Source of the DNA: Pseudomonadota bacterium | Lineage (GTDB): Bacteria > Desulfobacterota > Desulfobacteria > Desulfobacterales > Desulfosarcinaceae | Reading direction: 5' to 3' | NCBI GenBank assembly: GCA_023435265.1 | Contig: JAEYRZ010000012.1 | Coordinates: 3,191-67,190 of the forward strand | Length of the DNA stretch: 64,000 bases | Part shown: positions 9,078 to 18,574 of the stretch, one piece after another | How the letters are laid out: each line of letters starts with the position of its first letter | Numbering within the stretch: the first letter of the stretch is position 1 | Translations under genes and position numbers: made by a program | Notes under the pieces: model-generated | The model's database searches: none | What the model saw: the letters and a program-made list of their open reading frames with translations, nothing else | Told to the model about the DNA's origin: nothing

Positions 9078-10229
9078 TCACCCATCCGTTTTCAGAAGCT
9101 CGGCGATCCGTCCGCCGATATAATCCCGCCACGGTGTCGTACCGCCCGTGATGTCTACGGCGACCCCCATCACGATCAGAGGCAGGGAAAACCGCGTGTC
9201 TTCTGGAATTCGAACGAAATCCTTCTCGGTCGTGATCACGGCCCCAGCCCCGGCGCGTTGGGCCGCGGCCTCGATCCGGTGCATATCCTCCGGCCGGTAG
9301 GCGTGATGATCGTCGAATTCCAGGCTCTGCCGCAGATGGATTCCCCGTGCGCGGATCGAACCGTGAAATAGGTCGTTGCGGGCCAGACCCGAAAAAGCCA
9401 CCATGTTCCTCGAAAACAACGCTTCGCCGTCCGCAAGGGGGCGGATGGCGTGCATCGCGCCGCCGCAAATGCAAGCGGCCGGCACCACGCCGCGCACCAG
9501 CGGCCGGTGTTCTGCAAGAAACACCGGGCGCGGACGAACCGCATGACACAGTTTTTCGTAATAGGCGGGGGGCCCTGCGGCGCGCGTCAGGACAACGGCG
9601 TCGGCCCGCAGCAGTGCGCCCGGCGGTTCGCGCAGGGAGCCCCGCGGCAGGGGGTAGGTGTTGCCGAAAGGCTGGCCGGCGTCCAGCAGCAGCAGGTTCA
9701 GATCGCGATGCAGCTTCAGATGCTGAAAACCGTCGTCCAGCAGCAGCACATCGGGTTCGAAGCGCGCGATCGCCGTACGCCCCGCGAGGTACCGGTCGCG
9801 CCCGACCACCACGGGTATGGTGCCGAGCAGAGAGGCCATCAGGAAGGGTTCGTCCCCGGCGCGGCGGGCATCGGCCAGAAGGCTGCGGCCGTCGCCGACG
9901 ACCAGCGCCGCCGAATCGTAGCATCCTTTGTATCCCCGGCTGACGATGACCGGCTTATGGCCCAGCGCTTCGATCATCTGCGCCAGCTGCATGGTCAGGG
10001 GCGTTTTGCCGGTCCCGCCGGTGGTCAAGTTGCCGACCGAGATCACCGGGCGCGGCAGCCGCAGCCTGGGGCGCCACCCTCTGGAATATGAGGCCGCCCG
10101 GATGCGGGCCGCGCCGGCGTACAGGATCGATCCGGCCCACAGCAGCGTGGCAAGTGAAAAGAAGCGCTGCGGGCCGCGCCCCGTCATGATCCGGCGAACG
10201 TCGGCGCGCAGACGGGTTGTCATCGACAT
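9078..10229 (-). CDS. lpxK: Tetraacyldisaccharide 4'-kinase (lipid A)
   Basis: 383-residue LpxK, which phosphorylates the 4' position of the lipid A disaccharide at the inner face of the cytoplasmic membrane. The P-loop GGTGKTPLT is at residues 71-79, preceded by a hydrophobic N-terminal segment that anchors the family. VSRGYKG and LLDDGFQHLKLHRDLNLLLLD are characteristic LpxK blocks. The start overlaps the end of waaA by ten bases, and its stop lies at the beginning of galE, so waaA-lpxK-galE form one transcript. The final 1' side enzymes lie elsewhere. Confidence 0.93.
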   Translation of the reverse strand: MSMTTRLRADVRRIMTGRGPQRFFSLATLLWAGSILYAGAARIRAASYSRGWRPRLRLPRPVISVGNLTTGGTGKTPLTMQLAQMIEALGHKPVIVSRGYKGCYDSAALVVGDGRSLLADARRAGDEPFLMASLLGTIPVVVGRDRYLAGRTAIARFEPDVLLLDDGFQHLKLHRDLNLLLLDAGQPFGNTYPLPRGSLREPPGALLRADAVVLTRAAGPPAYYEKLCHAVRPRPVFLAEHRPLVRGVVPAACICGGAMHAIRPLADGEALFSRNMVAFSGLARNDLFHGSIRARGIHLRQSLEFDDHHAYRPEDMHRIEAAAQRAGAGAVITTEKDFVRIPEDTRFSLPLIVMGVAVDITGGTTPWRDYIGGRIAELLKTDG

Positions 10230-11557
10230 CCGCGATTCCCTTTCTCGACTGCGGTGCCCAGTCCGAAAAAAGCCAGCGTTCGCCGCGCGGCGCCCTCGTG
10301 CGCCTCAAAAACGGCCTTTGCCCTGCGGCCCATGGACGCGACGGCTTCCCGGTCGGCCAGCAAACGAATCAACGCTGCTGAAAAAGATGCCGCGTCCGCT
10401 ACCGGGATTGCGCCGCCGGATTCCAGCAGCCATTGCGCAATGGAAGCGAAGTCCCGCATATCGGGGCCGAAAAGGACGGCTTTGCCCCAGGCGGCCGGTT
10501 CGAGCGGATTGTGCCCGCCGCTTCTCACCAGGCTGCCGCCCACAAAAGCGACATCCGCCAATCCATAAAGTGTTTTGAGGACACCGAAACGGTCGATCAC
10601 GACCACATCCGCAGGTGCCGGTTCCATTTCCGCTCCCAGGAGTTGCGCGCTGAATCCCCGGCGGGCGGCCAAAAGAACGATCTCACCCGCGCGCGACGGA
10701 TCGCGCGGCGCAACGAGGAGCCGGCACCGCACCCCGCCGCGGAGCGCCCGCATGACCGCCTCGAGGACCACCGCCTCCTCGCCCGGATGCGTGCTGCCGG
10801 CCACGAGCACACGCGCGTCGGCCGCGATCCGCAGCCGGTCGCGCCAGCGGCCGAGGGCATGCGGGTCGGGCGCCTGATCCGCTGCATCGAATTTCAGGTT
10901 GCCGGCGATGCCCAGTCTTCCGTCGGCGATCCCCAACTGCAGGAAGCGCCGGCGGTCACGCTCGGACTGCACCGCGATCTTGTTCAAGGTCCCGTAAAGA
11001 GCGGCCGCTGCGGGGCGAAAGCGCCGCCAGGCGGCAAAGGTTCTGTCGGAGAGGCGCACGTTGGCCAGATAGACCGGCACCCGGCGGCGACGCATCTCGT
11101 AGAGGAAATTGGGCCAGAGATCGGTTTCGACGATGATCACCGCGCAGGGTGCGATCTTGTCGGCCATCCGGCGGACGGCACCCATCCAGTCGAATGGAAA
11201 GTAGCAGAGTTCATACCCCGCCAGGAGTCGGGCGGCGGCATTGAAGCCGGTGAAGGTCGAACAGCTGACCACGATGCGATCGAAACGCCCGGCATCGCGC
11301 AGCGCTTCCGCCAGCGGCCGTGCGGCAGCCACTTCCCCGACCGAGAGGGCGTGAATCCAGATGGTCCGCAAGTCCCGGGAATTTTGTCGTCTTTCCCACG
11401 CATAGGTCCAGTGTGCCGCGCGCTGACGCACGATGCCGCGCCACTTGGGGGTGGTCAGGATCAGGGGCACGAGCAGCGGCGCGCCGATCAGGACGAGCAG
11501 GCTCAGCAGCGTGTTGTAAGCGATCAGCAGACCATGCATCCGGCGCAATCCATTCAT
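10220..11557 (-). CDS. waaA: 3-deoxy-D-manno-octulosonic acid transferase
   Basis: 445-residue GT30 enzyme that adds Kdo from CMP-Kdo to lipid IVA at the cytoplasmic membrane. An N-terminal hydrophobic anchor (about residues 10-35) is followed by IWIHALSVGEVAAARPLAEAL, in which Glu75 matches the proposed catalytic glutamate. GGHNPLEPAAWGKAVLFGPDM is the C-terminal CMP-Kdo binding block. It heads the minus-strand unit waaA-lpxK-galE-GT4 and is divergent from lysS. Whether it adds one, two or more Kdo residues cannot be read from the sequence. Confidence 0.93.
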   Translation of the reverse strand: MNGLRRMHGLLIAYNTLLSLLVLIGAPLLVPLILTTPKWRGIVRQRAAHWTYAWERRQNSRDLRTIWIHALSVGEVAAARPLAEALRDAGRFDRIVVSCSTFTGFNAAARLLAGYELCYFPFDWMGAVRRMADKIAPCAVIIVETDLWPNFLYEMRRRRVPVYLANVRLSDRTFAAWRRFRPAAAALYGTLNKIAVQSERDRRRFLQLGIADGRLGIAGNLKFDAADQAPDPHALGRWRDRLRIAADARVLVAGSTHPGEEAVVLEAVMRALRGGVRCRLLVAPRDPSRAGEIVLLAARRGFSAQLLGAEMEPAPADVVVIDRFGVLKTLYGLADVAFVGGSLVRSGGHNPLEPAAWGKAVLFGPDMRDFASIAQWLLESGGAIPVADAASFSAALIRLLADREAVASMGRRAKAVFEAHEGAARRTLAFFGLGTAVEKGNRGCR

Positions 11558-11665
11558 TCCGTTTCAGGCCATTTATGGCACTGCCGCAAAAAAGTAAAGG
11601 ATGTGTCGTCGAAGCCGCCAAACGCCGACGGGGAGCGGCAGGCGGGCCGCCGGCCAAACTTGACC

Positions 11666-11694
11666 TTGACACAAGTTGGCAAATAGGTTAGCAA
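11666..11694 (+). promoter_or_regulatory. Candidate sigma-70 promoter for lysS
   Basis: A perfect TTGACA -35 element at 11666-11671 is followed after 17 bases by TAGCAA, a weak -10 match. It lies about 100 bases before the lysS start in the waaA-lysS divergent gap and points toward lysS. Confidence 0.4.
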
Positions 11695-11794
11695 AATTCC
11701 ATTTTTGCGCGTCGTTTATGGATTTTCGCAACGGGTGCGATGCCGGATCCTTGATGCATCGAGCAACCCGTTTTCTACGTAAGGGCGATCTGAA

Positions 11795-13279
11795 ATGCAG
11801 ACTGACAAACCAGACGATCTGCTGGGCGGGCGCAGGCAGAAAATCGAGGAACTGCGGCAAGGCAGCATCAACCCGTTCCCCAACGGATATGTCGTCGAAC
11901 ATACCATCTCCGCAGTCAAGGCGGTCATCGAGAACGCGCCCCAGGCGGTCGATCCGTCGGCCCGCTACACGCTCGCCGGCCGCATGCTGGCGGCGAACAG
12001 CTTCGGCAAATCGGCGTTTATCCGCTTTCGCGACCGCACCGGCCAGATGCAGGCCTACATCCGCAAAGACAAACTGGGCGACGATGGCTACGCCTTGTTC
12101 AAGAAGCTCGATATCGGCGATTTCATCGGACTTTCAGGGACGCTGTTCCAGACCAAAACCGGCGAATGGACGCTGCTGGCCGAGCGGTTGTCGCTGGTGT
12201 CGAAGGCCGTCCGTCCGCTTCCCGAAAAATTCCACGGCCTGAAGGATCCCGAGAAACGCTATCGGCGCCGCTATGTCGATCTGATCATGAATGCCGACGT
12301 GCGCCGCATTTTTACGCTGCGCAGCCGGATCGTGCAGGCGATCCGCACTTTTTTCCTGGAACGCGACTTCCTGGAAGTCGAAACGCCCATGATGCAGCCG
12401 ATCCCCGGCGGGGCCGAGGCAACGCCCTTTGTGACCCACCACAATGCGCTCGACATGGACCTGTACTTGCGCATCGCACCGGAATTGTATCTCAAACGGC
12501 TGGTGGTGGGCGGTTTCGAACGCGTATTCGAAATCAACCGCAATTTCCGCAACGAAGGCGTTTCCACCCAGCATAATCCGGAATTCACGATGCTGGAATT
12601 TTATCAGTCCTATGCCACCTTCGAAGATCTGATGGCGCTGACCGAAACCCTTTTCGAAGCCGTGGCCGTGGAGGTCCTGGGGCAGGATACGATCGTCTAC
12701 CAGGGGCATTCCATCTCGTTGCGCAAGCCCTGGCGGCGCATGACGCTCGCCCAGTCCCTGCAGGAACTCGGAGGCGTCGACAGCCGCCTGCTGAGCGACA
12801 AGCAGGCGCTGATCGAGCTTGCCGCGGCAAAAGGCATCCAGTTGACCAAAACCCAGCGACTGGGCAAAGTCATCACCAAACTGTTCGATGTCCTGGTGGA
12901 GCCTCAATTGATTCAACCCACCTTTATCACGGGTTATCCGGTGGAGGTCTCGCCGCTTTCCAGGCGCAGCGATCAGGACCCGGAGGTGACCGAAAGGTTC
13001 GAATTGTTCATCGCCGGATGCGAAATCGCCAACGGCTTTTCGGAGCTGAACGATCCGGAGGATCAGCGCGCCCGCTTCCTCCAGCAGGTTGAAGACCGGG
13101 AGGCGGGTGATCAGGAGGCGCATTCGATGGATGAAGATTACATCGAAGCGCTGGAATACGGCATGCCCCCGACCGCGGGCGAAGGCATCGGCATCGACCG
13201 CCTGACGATGCTGCTCACGGATGCGCCGTCGATCCGCGAAGTGATCCTTTTTCCCCATATGAAGCCCAGGGCCAATTAG
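11795..13279 (+). CDS. lysS: Lysyl-tRNA synthetase, class II
   Basis: 494-residue class IIb synthetase that charges tRNA-Lys in the cytoplasm. The N-terminal OB-fold anticodon-binding domain covers roughly residues 50-170 (YTLAGRMLAANSFGKSAFIR). The catalytic domain has motif 2 (FRNEGVSTQHNPEFTMLEFY) and motif 3 near the C-terminus (GIGIDRLTMLL). Length is standard. It is followed 43 bases later by the LolC/E-like permease and may be co-transcribed with the envelope genes downstream. Confidence 0.95.
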   Translation: MQTDKPDDLLGGRRQKIEELRQGSINPFPNGYVVEHTISAVKAVIENAPQAVDPSARYTLAGRMLAANSFGKSAFIRFRDRTGQMQAYIRKDKLGDDGYALFKKLDIGDFIGLSGTLFQTKTGEWTLLAERLSLVSKAVRPLPEKFHGLKDPEKRYRRRYVDLIMNADVRRIFTLRSRIVQAIRTFFLERDFLEVETPMMQPIPGGAEATPFVTHHNALDMDLYLRIAPELYLKRLVVGGFERVFEINRNFRNEGVSTQHNPEFTMLEFYQSYATFEDLMALTETLFEAVAVEVLGQDTIVYQGHSISLRKPWRRMTLAQSLQELGGVDSRLLSDKQALIELAAAKGIQLTKTQRLGKVITKLFDVLVEPQLIQPTFITGYPVEVSPLSRRSDQDPEVTERFELFIAGCEIANGFSELNDPEDQRARFLQQVEDREAGDQEAHSMDEDYIEALEYGMPPTAGEGIGIDRLTMLLTDAPSIREVILFPHMKPRAN

Positions 13280-13322
13280 GCGCCGGAGCGCGATGGGCCG
13301 GTGGTGGCGTGTTCGAGGGGCG

Positions 13323-14546
13323 ATGACGTTTGAATTATTCATAAGCCGGCGCTATTTCAAATCGAAACCCGGGCAAACCATTATCGCGCTGATCACCCTG
13401 CTTTCGATTATCGGCATTTGCATCGGGGTGACCGCGCTGATCGTGGTCATCGCGGTGATGGCCGGCTTTGAAAGCGACCTGAAAACGCGCATCATGGGGA
13501 TCGAACCGCATGTGGTGATCGACCGCCCGCAGTCGCCGATCACCGATTATACGACCATCGTCCGGCGGGCCTCCGAAACCGACGGCGTGGTCGCCGCCTG
13601 GCCGCTGGTGGAGCTCCAGGCCATGCTGCGGGCCGATTCACGCGTCAGCGGCGCGCTGATCAAGGGCATCGATCCCCGCGCCGCGGAGATCGGATTGAAC
13701 ATGCGCAGCCTGGCCGCTTTGAAAACGCCGGAGCCGGCCCCGGATGCGCCGGGCCTGCCGCCGATCGTTCTGGGACGCGACCTCGCCCAGAGAATGGGTT
13801 TGTCGCCGGGCGACACGCTGCTGGTCGTCTCGCCCAAGGGCACTTTGGCGCCGATCGGATTTATTCCGTTCATGAAGCGCTTCGTGGTGGCCGATCTTTT
13901 CGAGACCGGGATGTATGAATACGACGGCGGACTCGCGTTCATGAATCTGGAAGACGCACAGGTGCTTGCGCGTTCCAGGGACTCGGTGGATGCCATCGAG
14001 ATGCGCGTCGGCCGCGTCTTCGAGGCCGCCGCCATCGGGCGCTCCGCTGTGGCCGGACTGGACGGCGCGTACCGCGTGCGCGACTGGGGACAGCTCAACA
14101 AGAATCTGTTTTCGGCGCTCAAGCTTGAAAAGGCGGCCATGTTCATCACGCTCACATTGATCATCCTGGTGGCGACCTTCAGCATCACCAGTTCCCTGGT
14201 CATGCTCGTCATGGAAAAAACCAAAGACATCGCCGTGCTCAGGGCCCTGGGCGCACCGGCGCGATCCATCAAGCGCATTTTCATCCTCCAGGGCCTGTCG
14301 ATCGGCGCCCTGGGCACCACGGCCGGCGTCGTGCTCGGAACCGCCCTGTGCCTGCTGCAGGAACGCTATCAACTGATCCGGCTGCCCGGGGACGTGTACT
14401 ATATCACCGCCCTGCCGGTCGATTTGAATTTGGGCGATTTGTCGCTGGTCGCCGTTTCCGCCATGCTGATTTGTTTCGTGGCCACACTCTATCCGGCGCA
14501 TCAAGCCGCGCGGCTCGATCCGGTGGAGGCGATCCGCTATGGTTGA
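13323..14546 (+). CDS. Lipoprotein-releasing ABC transporter permease (LolC/LolE family)
   Basis: 407-residue inner-membrane permease with one N-terminal helix ([20 protein letters not shown]), a large periplasmic domain and three C-terminal helices. This is the MacB/LolCE topology. Together with the adjacent ATPase it would extract outer-membrane lipoproteins for hand-over to LolA. The ATG at 13323 is preferred over one at 13293 because GAGGGG lies just upstream and the family N-terminus ([11 protein letters not shown]) starts there. Only one permease gene is present, so the transporter is probably a homodimer, as in LolF-type systems. Confidence 0.88.
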   Translation: MTFELFISRRYFKSKPGQTIIALITLLSIIGICIGVTALIVVIAVMAGFESDLKTRIMGIEPHVVIDRPQSPITDYTTIVRRASETDGVVAAWPLVELQAMLRADSRVSGALIKGIDPRAAEIGLNMRSLAALKTPEPAPDAPGLPPIVLGRDLAQRMGLSPGDTLLVVSPKGTLAPIGFIPFMKRFVVADLFETGMYEYDGGLAFMNLEDAQVLARSRDSVDAIEMRVGRVFEAAAIGRSAVAGLDGAYRVRDWGQLNKNLFSALKLEKAAMFITLTLIILVATFSITSSLVMLVMEKTKDIAVLRALGAPARSIKRIFILQGLSIGALGTTAGVVLGTALCLLQERYQLIRLPGDVYYITALPVDLNLGDLSLVAVSAMLICFVATLYPAHQAARLDPVEAIRYG

Positions 14547-15258
14547 CACCTTCGCCGCGGCCGGAACCGCGCCGGCGGCCGGCAAGATCCTGCGTGCCGA
14601 GGGCCTGACCAAATGCTTCCAGGGGCCGCAGGCCGCCATCCAGATCCTCGACCGGCTCGATCTCGAGCTTGAAAGCGGCGAACGGCTGGCCATCGTCGGG
14701 GCTTCGGGAATCGGCAAGTCGACCCTGCTGCACATCCTCGGCACGCTGGACCGCCCGGATGGGGGCGCACTCTACTTCGAGGGTGAGGACGTATTCCGGT
14801 TCGACGATCTCCAGCTGGCGCGATTCCGCAACCGAAATATGGGTTTTGTGTTCCAGTTCCATCACCTGCTGCCCGAATTCTCGGCACTGGAAAACACCAT
14901 GCTGCCTGCACTGATCCAGGGTATCGACCAGGCACGGGCTGCATCCATGGCCGAGTCGATTCTGACGCGGGTCGGACTGGCCGGGCGGCTGCACCAGAGA
15001 GCCACCGAACTATCCGGCGGCGAACAGCAACGCGTGGCCCTCGCGCGCGCGCTGGTGCTGCGGCCGGCTTTGCTCCTGGCCGATGAACCCACCGGCAACC
15101 TGGACAAGACCAACAGCCAGCAGGTGCATCGATTATTACTCGAACTGAACCGGGAATTGGGAATGGCCATGGTTGTGGTGACCCACAACATGGAATTGGC
15201 GGCCCTGATGAGCCGCCAGGCGACTATCGCCGAAGGCCGACTGGCTTATCTGAGCTGA
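14539..15258 (+). CDS. lolD: Lipoprotein-releasing ABC transporter ATPase
   Basis: 239-residue ABC ATPase that powers the LolC/E-type permease encoded directly upstream. It shows Walker [10 protein letters not shown], the Q-loop in [17 protein letters not shown], the signature [15 protein letters not shown] and Walker [13 protein letters not shown]. The start overlaps the permease gene by eight bases. The N-terminus carries a short Ala/Pro-rich extension before the usual beginning of the domain. Confidence 0.93.
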   Translation: MVDTFAAAGTAPAAGKILRAEGLTKCFQGPQAAIQILDRLDLELESGERLAIVGASGIGKSTLLHILGTLDRPDGGALYFEGEDVFRFDDLQLARFRNRNMGFVFQFHHLLPEFSALENTMLPALIQGIDQARAASMAESILTRVGLAGRLHQRATELSGGEQQRVALARALVLRPALLLADEPTGNLDKTNSQQVHRLLLELNRELGMAMVVVTHNMELAALMSRQATIAEGRLAYLS

Positions 15259-15296
15259 ACCGGAAATCGCGACCCCGTACCAATGCAGAGGCGAAA

Positions 15297-17966
15297 ATGA
15301 CCCCTGGCCGCTGGAAGACCCGCTGTAATCTTCTGCTGATGACCCTGATCTGGACTTTCTTCTTCCCCCTGCCCTCAGCGCGTGCGGCCTCCGAACCGAT
15401 TCGCGTGCTGATCCTGCCGTTCACGATCAATGCGCCCCAGCAGTTCGGCTATCTTGCAACGCAAATGCCCTCGATCCTGGCCGCACGCTTTGAACAGGAC
15501 GGCGCGCAGCCGGTTTTGATCGAAGGCCCGGAACAGGCGGAACTTGCCCGGACTCCCGCCGATCCCGATAAAATCATCGAATTGGCGCAGCGGCACGGGG
15601 CGCAGCGCGTGGTCTGGGGTTCCTTCACCCTGATCGGCGAAAGCTTCAGCGTCGATGCCCAGCTGCTCGAGGATCCGACCTCACGGCAGTCCAAGGCATA
15701 CCACGTCTCGGGCAGCGGCATCGAAAACCTGATTTCCGTCTTGAACGATCTGGGCCGCCAGATCAGCACCGACCTTTTTCAACGCGAAATCATCTCCGCA
15801 GTCAATCTGAAGGGAAACCAGCGCATTGAAAGCGATGCCATCCTGCGGGTCATCCAGTCGCAGGCGGGCAGCGTTTATCAGCCGGAAATGCTTTCCAAGG
15901 ATCTGCGGGCCATCTACGGCATGGGCTATTTCGACGATGTGCGGGTCGAGGCCGATCCCGGACCGGACGGACCCATCGTCACCTTTCATGTCAAAGAGAA
16001 GCCCACCATCCGGCGCATCCAGTTCGCGGGCAATTCGCGTTTCAAGGACGAGGAGATCAAGGAAAACCTGACCCTGAATACCGGCGCCATACTGAACATC
16101 TTCAAAATCCGCAGCAATGTCGAACAGATCGAAACCCTTTACAAGGGCAAGAATTACCACCAGGTCAGGGTGGACTACGAACTCCATCCCCTGGAGAACA
16201 ATCAGGCCGACCTGGAATTCAAGATCGAAGAAGGGCCGAAGGTGTATGTGACCGAAATCGCTTTTGAAGGCAACCAGGCCTTTGATGAAGATGAATTGGA
16301 AGATGAGATGAAAACCTCGGAAAAGGGGTTCTTCTACTGGTTGACTTCTTCGGGCGACCTGGACCGCACCACACTGGATCAGGATCTTGCCCGCCTGAAT
16401 GCCTTCTACCACAATCGCGGCTTCATCAGAGCCCGCATCGGCGAGCCGCTGGTCGACATCGGGGAAGAAAACATCCAGATCACCATCAAGATCGAAGAGG
16501 GGCCGCAGTTCAAAGTCGGCCGGGTGGATGTGGGCGGGGAACTGATCAAGCCCAAAGAAGAACTGCTCCAGAAGCTGAGCATCACCGCGGGCGACTACTA
16601 TGATCGTGAAAAGGTGCGCAACGATGTGATCACGCTCACCGATGCGTACGGCGATGAGGGCTATGCCAACGCGGAAGTCAAACCGCTCATTCAGGAAAAC
16701 ACCGAAGACTTGACGGTCGATATCAACTTTACGGCTCAAAAGAACCAGCAGGTCTATTTCGAGAAAATCATCGTCAGCGGAAATACAAAAACGCGGGACA
16801 AGGTGATCCGGCGCGAAATGCGGGTTCACGAGCAGGAACTCTTCAACGGCAGCGCATTGAAGCGCAGCATGCGCAATCTCTATCGGCTGGATTTCTTCGA
16901 GGACATCAAGGTCGACCTGCTCAAGGGGAGCGGCGAAGACCAGAAGATCCTCAAGCTCGAAGTCAAGGAAAAGCCCACCGGCACGTTCAGCTTCGGCGCC
17001 GGATACAGCAGCGCGGAGCAGACCTTTCTGGTGGGCTCGGTTATTCAGCGCAATTTCCTGGGCCGCGGCCAGATATTGAAATTCAACGGTCAGTTCGGAG
17101 AGTCGACCACGCGCTACGACATGAGCTTTACCGAGCCGTGGTTCATGGACACGCGCCTGAGCACCACCCTCGAAGCCTACAGCCAGGAACGGGATGTCGA
17201 AGATGAGTACGAACTCGACAGCGTGGGCGGCGGCCTGCGGTTCAGCTACCCGGTATATGATTACACGCGGCTCTACTGGCGTTACGGGTATGACGAAACC
17301 GAGGTCGCCGATATCGGCGAAGACGCGTCGGATGCGATCAAGCGCCGCACCGGCAAGCACACCACGAGCCTGGTCGGCATCGGCCTGGGGTACGATTCAC
17401 GCGACCGCGTCTTCAATCCCACCCAGGGATCCAAGCACAGCATTTCATTCGAATACGCCGGGCTGGGAGGAGATGTCGGCTACAACAAATACATCCTGGA
17501 AAGCGGCTTCTATTACCCCCTTTTCTGGGGGCTGACCGGATTCATCCATGGCAAAACAGGTTATGTGCACGGCAACGACAAGGACAAGTGGCTGCCCGAT
17601 TATGAAAAATTCTATCTGGGCGGCATCAATTCGCTGCGCGGATTCGGCTACCGCGGGGTCTATCTGACGGAGATCAACGAGGACGGCGAGCGAACCAAAG
17701 TCGGCGGCGACCACATGATCCAGTTCAACGCCGAAATCATCTTCCCGATCGCCAAAGAGGCGGGCGTCATGGGGGTTGTATTCTTCGACACCGGCAATGT
17801 ATATGATGGCATGATCGACCTGGGCGATCTGCGCGAAAGCGTCGGCGGCGGCATACGCTGGTTTTCGCCCATTGCGCCCATCCGTATCGAATACGGCCAC
17901 GTTCTGGACCGCAGGGAAGACGAGAGTTCCGGAAAGTGGGAATTCACGATGGGTGGCGCTTTTTAG
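15297..17966 (+). CDS. bamA: Outer membrane protein assembly factor BamA, with extra N-terminal domain
   Basis: 889-residue Omp85 protein that folds beta-barrels into the outer membrane. A signal peptide ends at about residue 31 (PLPSARAA). An extra domain of about 125 residues follows (VLILPFTINAPQQFGYLATQ), resembling a TolB N-terminal-type fold; it is absent from enterobacterial BamA. Five POTRA repeats run from about residue 165 to 510. The 16-strand barrel fills the rest and contains the GGINSLRGFGYRG loop with the conserved RGF. The last residue is Phe, the usual barrel-insertion signal. Downstream skp and the lpx genes match the common bamA-skp-lpxD order. Confidence 0.93.
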   Translation: MTPGRWKTRCNLLLMTLIWTFFFPLPSARAASEPIRVLILPFTINAPQQFGYLATQMPSILAARFEQDGAQPVLIEGPEQAELARTPADPDKIIELAQRHGAQRVVWGSFTLIGESFSVDAQLLEDPTSRQSKAYHVSGSGIENLISVLNDLGRQISTDLFQREIISAVNLKGNQRIESDAILRVIQSQAGSVYQPEMLSKDLRAIYGMGYFDDVRVEADPGPDGPIVTFHVKEKPTIRRIQFAGNSRFKDEEIKENLTLNTGAILNIFKIRSNVEQIETLYKGKNYHQVRVDYELHPLENNQADLEFKIEEGPKVYVTEIAFEGNQAFDEDELEDEMKTSEKGFFYWLTSSGDLDRTTLDQDLARLNAFYHNRGFIRARIGEPLVDIGEENIQITIKIEEGPQFKVGRVDVGGELIKPKEELLQKLSITAGDYYDREKVRNDVITLTDAYGDEGYANAEVKPLIQENTEDLTVDINFTAQKNQQVYFEKIIVSGNTKTRDKVIRREMRVHEQELFNGSALKRSMRNLYRLDFFEDIKVDLLKGSGEDQKILKLEVKEKPTGTFSFGAGYSSAEQTFLVGSVIQRNFLGRGQILKFNGQFGESTTRYDMSFTEPWFMDTRLSTTLEAYSQERDVEDEYELDSVGGGLRFSYPVYDYTRLYWRYGYDETEVADIGEDASDAIKRRTGKHTTSLVGIGLGYDSRDRVFNPTQGSKHSISFEYAGLGGDVGYNKYILESGFYYPLFWGLTGFIHGKTGYVHGNDKDKWLPDYEKFYLGGINSLRGFGYRGVYLTEINEDGERTKVGGDHMIQFNAEIIFPIAKEAGVMGVVFFDTGNVYDGMIDLGDLRESVGGGIRWFSPIAPIRIEYGHVLDRREDESSGKWEFTMGGAF

Positions 17967-18043
17967 TTGAAGCGATTTCATGGGATGCCCGAATGAGCGT
18001 CGGGCGCCAGCTTTAGAGCGTACGAAGGACAGGAGGAGGATTT

Positions 18044-18574
18044 ATGCATTCGTTCAAGCGCATGGCGGCCGTTCTGGCCGGATTGGCGGTGATGGTTGCC
18101 GCCGCACCCGCTTTGGGTGCGGATGCCAAAATCGGGACGGTGAGTTTCCAGAAGATCGTCGAGAATTCGATTGTCGGCAAGGCGGCCAAGAAAGAAATCA
18201 CCGAAGAAGGCCAGAGAATGGAAGCCGACCTCAAGAAGAACGGTGAAGAACTGCAGGCCTTGCAGAGTCAACTGGAAAAAGACAACAGCGTGATGAGCAA
18301 GGAAGCGCGTGAAGAGAAAAAATGGCAGCTGGACCGCAAAATGGACGATATGAAGGCGCTCAAGCAGAAATACGATCGCCAGCTTCGCGAAACCCAGGTG
18401 CGCCTGCTCAATCGAATCCGCAAGGAAGTTTTCGATATCATTCAAGTCTACGGCAAAAAGGAAGGCTACCTGCTGATCGTCGAAGACACCAATGTGGTTT
18501 ATGCTCCCGACCAAAATGACATCACGAATGAAATCGTCCGCCTCTACAACGATAAACAGCCCAAAAGCAAGTGA
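18044..18574 (+). CDS. skp: Periplasmic chaperone OmpH/Skp family
   Basis: 176-residue secreted chaperone for unfolded outer-membrane proteins. A signal peptide (basic start, VLAGLAVMVAAAPALGA) ends at about residue 27. The mature protein starts with the short strand DAKIGTVSFQKIVE and continues with a long charged coiled coil, the tentacle of the Skp trimer. A very strong ribosome-binding site (AGGAGGAGG) stands before the ATG, suggesting high expression. It lies between bamA and lpxD. Confidence 0.88.
   Translation: MHSFKRMAAVLAGLAVMVAAAPALGADAKIGTVSFQKIVENSIVGKAAKKEITEEGQRMEADLKKNGEELQALQSQLEKDNSVMSKEAREEKKWQLDRKMDDMKALKQKYDRQLRETQVRLLNRIRKEVFDIIQVYGKKEGYLLIVEDTNVVYAPDQNDITNEIVRLYNDKQPKSK

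Noticed and set aside
15681..17360. Open frame of 559 codons on the minus strand
   Set aside because: Antisense shadow of bamA with no recognisable domain.
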